A stretch of DNA of 11,258 nucleotides from Pseudomonadota bacterium (GTDB lineage: Bacteria; Pseudomonadota; Gammaproteobacteria; Xanthomonadales; Xanthomonadaceae): NCBI GenBank assembly GCA_023425225.1, contig JAFADB010000298.1:1-11258 (forward strand). The letters run 5' to 3'. The notes beneath the pieces are model-generated. The model did no database searches, had not been told where the DNA came from, and saw nothing but the letters and a program-made list of their open reading frames with translations. Shown here in pieces: positions 5,817 through 11,258 of the stretch (position 1 is its first letter; every line of letters starts with the position of its first letter). A program made the position numbers and the translations under genes.

Positions 5817-6872
5817 TCAGCGTTGCGCCGGCCCCCAGTAACCCAGCTCGCGACGGATCTGCAGCCCTCGCCACAGCGCGCCCAGCGGCTTGCGCCGCAG
5901 CCGCCCCATCTCGCCGTCGATGAAGTCCTCGGTGGCGGTGATCACGCGCTCGGAGGACTGGCCATCGCGGTACGGATGGATCCAGTCGGCGTAGCGCACG
6001 ATCTCGGCCATCAGCGCAGGCTCCGGCGCCAGCGCGCGCGCCAGCATCGCCGGCAACTGCTCCGGATCGGCGAAGTCGATCATGTGCGGCTGCGGCACGC
6101 GGTTGCGGAAGGTCACCACCGGTTTGTGCTGGGCCACGAACTCGGACACGATCGACGACGTGTCCGAGACCAGCACGTCGGCCGCGCGCTGCGCCGCCAT
6201 CACCTGCTCGGGCTCGACGAAACGCGCGTTGGCGCCGGCCAGCGCACGGTAGCGATCGAACAGTTCAGGCGCGCACTTGGGATGCAGGGTCAGCAGCCAG
6301 TAGCGCTCGCCGCGGGCGATGTCGGCGGCGATCCGTTCGTACAGCCAGGGCGCCGCGCTCAGGCGCTCGGTGAAGGTGGAGCCGAACAGGATCACCGGGC
6401 GGCCGGCGGCCGGCACGCGCAACGCCGCGCTGCGGCCGCCATCGTCGCGGAACAGCGGATCGAGCTTGGGCCAGCCGGTCTCGGCCACGGCGAAGTGGCC
6501 CTCGCGCGCGGCCAGTTCGCGGAACGGCCCGGTCGTCGCCGGCCCCTGGGTGCAGTAAAGATCGAACAGCCCACGCACGCGGAAGTGGCCGCGGTTGTCC
6601 TCGCGCTTCTGCACGTTGAAGCCGTGGAACAGCTGCACCTTAGCGCCGGACACGAACGGCGGCACCCAGTTGGCGGCGCTGAACACCGCGCGCGGACGCA
6701 GCGCCAGCGCCTCGCGCAGGCCCACGCCGCGCACGCCCTCCAGTTCGGCGCCGGCCGCGCCGCCCTCGAACCATGCCGCCACCGATTGCCCGGACGCGTG
6801 CAACGCCTGCGCCAGAGGCGCCAGAATAGGCAGCGCATAGCGCTCCGTCGCGAACAGCAGGTACTCGGCCAT
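5817..6872 (-). CDS. CDP-glycerol glycerophosphotransferase family protein
   Basis: Predicted GT-B enzyme of the TagB/TagF (Glyphos_transf) family, which moves glycerol or ribitol phosphate from a CDP-linked donor to a surface glycan. The 351-residue product lacks the long N-terminal part of TagF. Family blocks are QLFHGFNVQKRE at 80-91 (the His-Gly of the active site), ETGWPKLDPL at 131-140, PVILFGSTFTE at 159-169, LTLHPKC at 194-200, and ADVLVSDTSSIVSEF at 231-245 (the D-x-SS donor-site motif). ATG at 6872 is preferred: GGAG lies 5 bp upstream and the homologous sequence begins there. An in-frame ATG at 7037 would add 55 residues lying inside the divergent glycosyltransferase. No CDP-glycerol synthase gene is in the window, so donor and acceptor are unknown. 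LPS core or O-chain is an inferred target. Confidence 0.82.
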   Translation of the reverse strand: MAEYLLFATERYALPILAPLAQALHASGQSVAAWFEGGAAGAELEGVRGVGLREALALRPRAVFSAANWVPPFVSGAKVQLFHGFNVQKREDNRGHFRVRGLFDLYCTQGPATTGPFRELAAREGHFAVAETGWPKLDPLFRDDGGRSAALRVPAAGRPVILFGSTFTERLSAAPWLYERIAADIARGERYWLLTLHPKCAPELFDRYRALAGANARFVEPEQVMAAQRAADVLVSDTSSIVSEFVAQHKPVVTFRNRVPQPHMIDFADPEQLPAMLARALAPEPALMAEIVRYADWIHPYRDGQSSERVITATEDFIDGEMGRLRRKPLGALWRGLQIRRELGYWGPAQR

Positions 6873-7698
6873 CGACACTCCATCTTCCACGACCGCCCGC
6901 GGCGAGCGGCCTCGCATCTCGGCCTGCATTATCGCGTTCAACGAAGCCGACCGCATCGGCGACTGTCTGGCCTCGCTGGCCTTCTGCGACGAGATCGTGG
7001 TGGTCGATTCGGGCTCGACCGACGACACCGCCGCCATCGCGCAGGCCGCCGGCGCGCGCGTGCTGCGGCGCCCGTTCGACGGTTTCCGCAGCCAGAAGGC
7101 GTTCTGCGTGGCCCAGGCCGCGCACGACTGGGTGCTGTGCCTGGATGCCGACGAGCGCGTGGACGAGACGCTGCGCGCGTCGATCCTGCAGGCGCGCGAC
7201 GGCGGTTTCGCCGCGGCGGCCGGCTATCGCTTCGCCCGGCTGTCGAACTACTTCGGCCGCTTCCTGCGCCACGGCAACGCCTATCCGGACCGGGTGATGC
7301 GCCTGTTCGACCGCCGCCGCGGCGGCTGGCGCGGCACGCGCGAGATCCACGAGTCGGCCAGCGTCGACGGTCCGGTGTCGACCCTGCGCGGCGACCTGCT
7401 GCACTACCCGTACCGTTCGCTGGAACAGCAACTGGCCAAGACCCAGAACTACGCGAAGATGATGGCCGAGCACGAATTCGCCCGCGGCAAGCGGGCCTCA
7501 TGGAGCAAGCTGGTGCTGGCACCGGCATGGCGCTTCTGGCGCGGCTACGTGTTCCGCCTCGGATTTCTCGACGGCTGGCGCGGACTGGTCTACGCCTACG
7601 TGCGCGCCAACTACGTGCGGCAGAAGTCCATCATGCTGTGGCTGCTGCAGCACGGCCAGCCGGTGGCCGATCCACCGCGGAACGACGCAAGCCGCTGA
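6871..7698 (+). CDS. Family 2 glycosyltransferase, WaaE/KdtX-like (start uncertain)
   Basis: Cytoplasmic GT-A enzyme resembling WaaE/KdtX, which adds a glucose to the inner core heptose of lipopolysaccharide. From 6871 it would have 275 residues. The nucleotide-sugar fold starts with ISACIIAFNEADRIGDCLAS (16-35) and continues with EIVVVDSGSTDDT (41-53), the metal-binding DAD of LDADERV (92-94), and YPDRVMRLFDRRRGGW. A basic, aromatic C-terminus (SWSKLVLAPAWRFWRGY) may touch the membrane. The frame is open from 6841, but there is no ATG, GTG or TTG before GTG at 6997. Starting at 6997 would cut off the first beta strand and the glycine loop. I put the start at ATC 6871 as a guess; ATT 6928 is another option. 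The gene lies head to head with the glycerophosphotransferase gene, and the two starts overlap. The identity is firm, the 5' end is not. Confidence 0.8.
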   Translation: MDTPSSTTARGERPRISACIIAFNEADRIGDCLASLAFCDEIVVVDSGSTDDTAAIAQAAGARVLRRPFDGFRSQKAFCVAQAAHDWVLCLDADERVDETLRASILQARDGGFAAAAGYRFARLSNYFGRFLRHGNAYPDRVMRLFDRRRGGWRGTREIHESASVDGPVSTLRGDLLHYPYRSLEQQLAKTQNYAKMMAEHEFARGKRASWSKLVLAPAWRFWRGYVFRLGFLDGWRGLVYAYVRANYVRQKSIMLWLLQHGQPVADPPRNDASR

Positions 7699-7708
7699 AC
7701 GCGGCAAC

Positions 7709-7738
7709 AGTACCGCTATCGCGAGTACCGCTATCGAG
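7709..7738. repeat. 15-bp tandem duplication between convergent genes
   Basis: AGTACCGCTATCGCG (7709-7723) is followed directly by AGTACCGCTATCGAG (7724-7738), differing at one base. The pair fills most of the 40-bp gap between the stops of the convergent glycosyltransferase and O-antigen ligase genes. It has no terminator-like stem with a T-run. Confidence 0.6.
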
Positions 7739-9016
7739 TCACGGCACCGGAGGAGGAAGCCGGTCGGCGGAATTCCAACGCGCCTCGCGCAGCGCCAACC
7801 CGGCCAGGATGCCGACCACGACGCAGTAGAAGCTGGCCGCCAGTTGATGGGCGAACATCGACTGCGTGAGTCCGCACAGCGCGAACACCACGACCAACAC
7901 GATCCCCGTGGCGGCCGGCCCGCGGAACTCGCGCCGGCCGCTGCGCCGGTACAGGCGCACGAACCAGCAAAGCGGCAGCGCATAGACCAGGATCAGCAGC
8001 AGCGCACCGGGTATCCCCTGGGTCGCGCCCCACTCGGCCAGGTCGTTGTGCGCGTGCCCCAGGTTGCAACGCTCCAGCGTGCCATCCGCGCATTCGGGCA
8101 GCCGCCGCATACCCACATCGAACCGGCCGACACCGACACCGACCAAGGGGTGCTCGCGCAGCGTGGCCCACGCCACATGCAGCCGCTCCAGGCGCGCGCC
8201 GGTGGACGAATTCTCGTCACCGCTCTGCAACCTGGCCACGTCCTGCTGCAGTTCCACGACGCGCGCCTGGCGGGCGAGCTCGGGAATGCTGATCACCGCG
8301 GTGACCACTGCGGCCCCCAGCAGCGCGAGCAGCAGCAACCGCGTGGCCAACGTCCGCCAGTGCGCGGTCCACACCACCACCAGCAGCAGGGCGACCAGGC
8401 CCAGCATCACCCCGCGGCTGCCGCTGAGCACGAACACGCCTGCAGCGGCCGCCAGGGTCCAGCCGCGGATCCATCGTGCCGTGCCGGCTTCGAGCAGCAC
8501 GATCACCAGCAGCCCGAGCGCCACGTCGGCGAACACGATGGCGTTGTTCCAGCCTTCGGCCCGTGGCATGCCCATCGTGACCTGCACGATCGCCAGTACC
8601 AGCGCGGCCCATATCCCGGCCACCGCGCCCCGCCACAGCCAGCGCCGCTCCGGCATCAACGCATAGGCCCACAGCACGGTCCACGGCAGCGCCAGGAAGC
8701 GCGAGCGCTTCTCGATGTCGCGCAACTCCAGCCCCCACCAGGCCGCCGAGATCAGCGCCAGGGCGATGATGGCCAGCGCCAGCCAGGTGGTCCAGGCCAG
8801 CACCCCATGCGTATGCCCGATGCCGCGACGCAGGTATCCGGCACCGAGCACGCTGGTGACCAGCAGCAGCACGCCGAAAGGCAGTACGCCGCTGGGCAGG
8901 CTGACGGCACACAGCCCCAGCAGGAATACCGCCGCCGTCGCCAAGCCACGGAGCCACGGGCGCACCGGCTGCGGGTCGGAAAAGGCTTCTTCTTCGGGTA
9001 TCGACTGGGACGACAT
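7739..9016 (-). CDS. O-antigen ligase family (WaaL/Wzy_C) membrane protein
   Basis: Polytopic inner-membrane protein of the O-antigen ligase/polymerase superfamily. These enzymes transfer undecaprenyl-linked glycans to lipid A-core (WaaL) or polymerise them (Wzy) on the periplasmic face. The 425-residue product shows about ten hydrophobic segments. SGSRG is at 198-202, the conserved arginine motif. A large periplasmic loop (about 243-335) carries HPLVGVGVGRFD (289-300) and then HAHNDLAEWGATQGIPG (321-337), the H-x-HN ligase signature. The start at 9016 gives MSSQSIPEEE, a short cytoplasmic head before the first helix at about 21-42. An in-frame ATG at 9136 would add 40 arginine-rich residues without membrane character and is less likely. 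The Shine-Dalgarno is weak. The family call is strong; ligase rather than polymerase is inferred from the motif and neighbours. Confidence 0.87.
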   Translation of the reverse strand: MSSQSIPEEEAFSDPQPVRPWLRGLATAAVFLLGLCAVSLPSGVLPFGVLLLVTSVLGAGYLRRGIGHTHGVLAWTTWLALAIIALALISAAWWGLELRDIEKRSRFLALPWTVLWAYALMPERRWLWRGAVAGIWAALVLAIVQVTMGMPRAEGWNNAIVFADVALGLLVIVLLEAGTARWIRGWTLAAAAGVFVLSGSRGVMLGLVALLLVVVWTAHWRTLATRLLLLALLGAAVVTAVISIPELARQARVVELQQDVARLQSGDENSSTGARLERLHVAWATLREHPLVGVGVGRFDVGMRRLPECADGTLERCNLGHAHNDLAEWGATQGIPGALLLILVYALPLCWFVRLYRRSGRREFRGPAATGIVLVVVFALCGLTQSMFAHQLAASFYCVVVGILAGLALREARWNSADRLPPPVP

Positions 9017-9276
9017 GGCGCGGATTCTCGGATGCGATGCCCTAATGCAAGCCCAACCACGGCCGCTGGATGCGGCGTCCGGTGGCCACTGGCGACAACG
9101 TGCCCGAACCCACCGCCCTTGCCGGCACTCCCACACGCGCGCTGATTGTCGCAGTCCACGGGTGTGCGGTCAGCGTATGGACAACGGCCCGCTCCCATAG
9201 GACCGCCCGGGAGCGACAGCCCGCAACTCCCGGCCGGATGTCCATCCACCGCGAGTACCGGCCACCCGAGGAAGCA
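9017..9276. other. 260-bp gap between the ArnT-like and O-antigen ligase genes
   Basis: No credible gene is seen. The gap probably holds the promoter of the ligase gene. On the minus strand, TTGCAT and GAGAAT lie just before its ATG, but only 15 bp apart, so this is weak. A perfect 7-bp inverted repeat, CGCTCCC (9190-9196) with GGGAGCG (9209-9215), lies about 60 bp beyond the ArnT-like stop. It may help end that transcript, but no T-run follows. Confidence 0.4.
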
Positions 9277-11001
9277 TCACTCCGCTTCGGCATCGGCCTG
9301 CGCCTTGTGCTCGATGAGCCTGTCGCTGGCCGACATCGCGCAGCCTCCATGCACGGCGTCGGCCGGCACCAGCCACCAGCGCCGGCGGTTGGACACGCCC
9401 ATCATTTCGCTGGCGTCGCGGTCGATGCACGACAGCATCATCGGCTCCTGCACCAGCAGCCAGCGTTGCGCCGGCCGCTGCGCCTGCCAGGCCACGCCCC
9501 GCTGCAGCTGCTGCTCCCACGGCAGCTTGAACCCGAAGTCCGCCACCGGCCGGTCGGCCATCAGCAGGTTCTGCTCCTTCCAGGCGACCAGGCCGAGTTC
9601 GGCCTGCGGGCCAATGCGCCGGCCGACCGCTTCCATCAGCCCGCGCGCCGAGCCCGAATCGTTGAGCAGCGGATAGCCGACCAGCCCGTACAGGACCCAG
9701 AACGCCCCCAGCACCGAACACATCGCGCGCTCGGGCCAGCGACGGCCCCAGGCCAGCAGGCTGGCCACGCCCCAGGTTCCCACCGCCGCCAGCACCCAGG
9801 CCAGCGGTCCGGTGACGTCGCGATCGATGCCCCGGCTCTCCATCAACCGATGCTCGAACCCGGGCGTGCCCAGCAGCATCGCCACGCCGGCGCCGAGGAA
9901 CACCAGGGTCAGCAGCGCGGCGAAAGCAAGAACAACCAGGCGCACGCCACGCCGGCGCAACAGTCCCGGCAGCAGCGGCGCCAGCGCCAGGCAGAACATC
10001 GGCAGCGCCGGCAGGATGTAGACGTCACGCTTGCCGCTGGGAATGGTGAAGAACACCACCACCAGCAGCCACCACGCCAGCGGCAGCAGGTAGCGTGGAT
10101 CGTGCCGCAGCCGCAGGCGCCGCCACCATGGGGCGATCGCCCACGGCAGCGCCAGCACCGCCGGCAGCCACATCGTCAGCATCGTCTCGAGGTGGTACCA
10201 GGGCGGCTGCGGATGGTCCCAGGACTGCGCGTAGCGTTTGCCGGTCTGCCGGAACAGGATGTCGTCCAGGTAGGCGCGGTATTCGGGATTGTCTGCCGAC
10301 AGCCCCACCGCCAGCACCGGCACCAGCCAGACGCAGATCGCCAGCAGGAACGCCAGCGGCCCCAGCCAGAAGCGCGCATCGCGCACATGCACGCGCACGC
10401 CCGGCCAGCCGCGCGCGGCGGCGATGCCGGCCGGCACCAGCATCAGCAACGCGATCACACCCACGCCCTTGGTGATCACCCCCAGCCCGGCGGCGAACCA
10501 GCCCAGCGTCCACCAGCCCCAGCGCGGCCCCTGCAGCAGGTGCCGCAGCAGGCCGTAGTTGGCCAGGGTGATCCAGAACACCACCAGCGGGTCGATCTGC
10601 GCCTTCTTGGCCTGGAAGGTGAACTGCAGCGCGAACAGCAGCGTCCACGCCGCGTACAAGCCGACCCGGCGCGTCCACAGCCGCCGTCCCAGGTCGTAGA
10701 CGCAGGCCAGCGTGCCCAGCGCCGCCAGCAGCGAAGGCAGCAGGAAGGCCACCCGCCAGTTGCCGAAGATCGTGTAGAACGCGGCCTGCAGCCACATCAG
10801 CATCGGCGGCTTGTCCGAGTACAGCTCGATGCCACGGTGCGGGAACAGCCAGTCGCCGCTCTCGACCATCTGCTTGGCCACCAGCGCGAAGCGCGGCTCG
10901 TCCGAGGGCCAGGGATCGCGCAGCCCCAGGCCGGCGCCGATCACCAGCACGGCGGTGATGGCCAGCAGCCAGAATTCGCGGGAGGAACGTGTATTCAGCA
11001 T
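9277..11001 (-). CDS. ArnT-like family 39 membrane glycosyltransferase (PMT_2)
   Basis: Integral membrane glycosyltransferase of the GT39/GT83 (protein mannosyltransferase/ArnT) type, which moves a sugar from a polyprenyl-phosphate donor onto a periplasmic acceptor such as lipid A. The 574-residue product is close to ArnT length (about 550). After an N-terminal helix (about 9-27), the first periplasmic loop carries WPSDEPRFALVAKQM, with the catalytic-type Asp34-Glu35. SDKPPMLMWLQA (62-73) corresponds to the EKPP-x-x-YW block of ArnT. KKAQIDPLV (132-140) follows. About 12 hydrophobic segments are visible. A periplasmic C-terminal domain (about 470-574) ends in an acidic tail. The start at 11001 has little Shine-Dalgarno. 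It follows rsmB by 18 bp on the same strand, so co-transcription is likely. Sugar and acceptor cannot be read; calling it aminoarabinose transferase would go too far. Confidence 0.83.
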   Translation of the reverse strand: MLNTRSSREFWLLAITAVLVIGAGLGLRDPWPSDEPRFALVAKQMVESGDWLFPHRGIELYSDKPPMLMWLQAAFYTIFGNWRVAFLLPSLLAALGTLACVYDLGRRLWTRRVGLYAAWTLLFALQFTFQAKKAQIDPLVVFWITLANYGLLRHLLQGPRWGWWTLGWFAAGLGVITKGVGVIALLMLVPAGIAAARGWPGVRVHVRDARFWLGPLAFLLAICVWLVPVLAVGLSADNPEYRAYLDDILFRQTGKRYAQSWDHPQPPWYHLETMLTMWLPAVLALPWAIAPWWRRLRLRHDPRYLLPLAWWLLVVVFFTIPSGKRDVYILPALPMFCLALAPLLPGLLRRRGVRLVVLAFAALLTLVFLGAGVAMLLGTPGFEHRLMESRGIDRDVTGPLAWVLAAVGTWGVASLLAWGRRWPERAMCSVLGAFWVLYGLVGYPLLNDSGSARGLMEAVGRRIGPQAELGLVAWKEQNLLMADRPVADFGFKLPWEQQLQRGVAWQAQRPAQRWLLVQEPMMLSCIDRDASEMMGVSNRRRWWLVPADAVHGGCAMSASDRLIEHKAQADAEAE

Positions 11002-11019
11002 CGTCGGCGATGGTAGCGG

Positions 11020-11258
11020 TCAGGCCTGTCTGCGCAGGCGTGCGTAGAAGAAGCCGTCACAGTCCTGTTCACCCGGCAGCCGCTGGCGGCCGGCACCGCT
11101 GGCATGACCCAGGCTTTCGTCCAGGGCTTCGGCGCGTGCATCGCCGGTGCGCGCCAGGAACGCCTCGATCTGGCCGGCGTTCTCGCGCCCGAGCAGCGAG
11201 CAGGTGGAGTACAGCAGCACACCGCCGGGGCGCAGCGTCTTCCACGACGCATCGAGCA
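11020..11258 (-). CDS. rsmB: 16S rRNA (cytosine-967-C5) methyltransferase RsmB, C-terminal fragment
   Basis: C-terminal 78 codons of RsmB (Fmu/Sun), the SAM-dependent m5C967 methyltransferase of 16S rRNA; the rest lies past the right edge. The visible part reads LDASWKTLRPGGVLLYSTCS, which contains motif VI with the Thr-Cys-Ser whose cysteine is the catalytic nucleophile in this family. LGRENAGQIEAFLART follows. The end, RLPGEQDCDGFFYARLRR, matches the LPG-x(4)-DGFFYAKL terminus of E. coli RsmB. The stop TGA is at 11022-11020. The ArnT-like gene begins 18 bp downstream, so both are likely on one transcript. In many bacteria rsmB follows fmt; that neighbour is not visible here. Confidence 0.93.
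   Translation of the reverse strand, partial: LDASWKTLRPGGVLLYSTCSLLGRENAGQIEAFLARTGDARAEALDESLGHASGAGRQRLPGEQDCDGFFYARLRRQA

Noticed and set aside
5823..7829. Plus-strand frame of 668 codons
   Set aside because: It runs antisense to the glycerophosphotransferase gene and out of frame through the GT2 gene; low-complexity composition and no recognisable domain.
7844..9145. Plus-strand frame of 433 codons
   Set aside because: It is the antisense shadow of the O-antigen ligase gene; no domain and low-complexity composition.
9251..9260. GCGAGTACCG shared with the tandem repeat at 7721-7730
   Set aside because: A 10-base match in an 11-kb GC-rich window is expected by chance.
9070..11016. Plus-strand frame of 648 codons
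   Set aside because: It is the antisense shadow of the ArnT-like gene, rich in Gln, His and Arg without motifs.

Overview
The window is very GC-rich bacterial chromosome with long antisense shadow ORFs. Its recognisable proteins (the RpoD N-terminus, Dtd, the RsmB C-terminus, a RibA with a degenerate RibB-like front half) and its intergenic repeat fit a gammaproteobacterium of the Lysobacteraceae/Xanthomonadaceae (Xanthomonas, Stenotrophomonas, Lysobacter or Luteimonas type). That placement rests on remembered family resemblance, not on a database search. No tRNA, rRNA, CRISPR array, transposase or phage gene was seen.

Layout. (1) 1-329, minus: the 5' end of rpoD, running off the left edge, with a TATAAT box upstream. 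(2) 470-910, minus: dtd, a D-aminoacyl-tRNA deacylase. (3) 967-1890, plus: a lipid A-type (LpxL/HtrB-like) acyltransferase, divergent from dtd. (4) 2065-3189, plus: a GTP cyclohydrolase II whose N-terminal half looks like a decayed RibB domain. (5) 3190-3779: about 590 bp without a credible gene, mostly an intergenic repeat built from perfect inverted repeats. (6) 3780-5797, plus: a two-gene operon of YdbS/YdbT-type membrane PH-domain proteins, joined by a GTGA overlap. (7) 5817-6872, minus: a CDP-glycerol glycerophosphotransferase-family enzyme. (8) about 6871-7698, plus: a WaaE/KdtX-like family 2 glycosyltransferase, head to head with (7) and without a normal start codon. (9) 7739-9016, minus: an O-antigen ligase-family polytopic membrane protein. 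(10) 9277-11001, minus: an ArnT-like GT39 membrane glycosyltransferase. (11) 11020-11258, minus: the C-terminal end of rsmB, 18 bp upstream of (10).

How they fit together. The left part is housekeeping (transcription, translation quality control, riboflavin precursor). The right part, 5.8-11 kb, looks like a scattered cell-surface glycolipid locus. It holds a cytoplasmic core sugar transferase, a polyol-phosphate transferase, a periplasmic polymer ligase and a lipid-linked sugar transferase; the acyltransferase at 967-1890 could act on the same lipid A anchor. This joint role is inference: the genes lie on both strands and are not one operon. The observations most worth checking are the GT2 start (6841-6997), the hairpin-rich repeat (3194-3628), the possible glycerophosphate decoration of lipopolysaccharide, and the RibB-like remnant fused to RibA.
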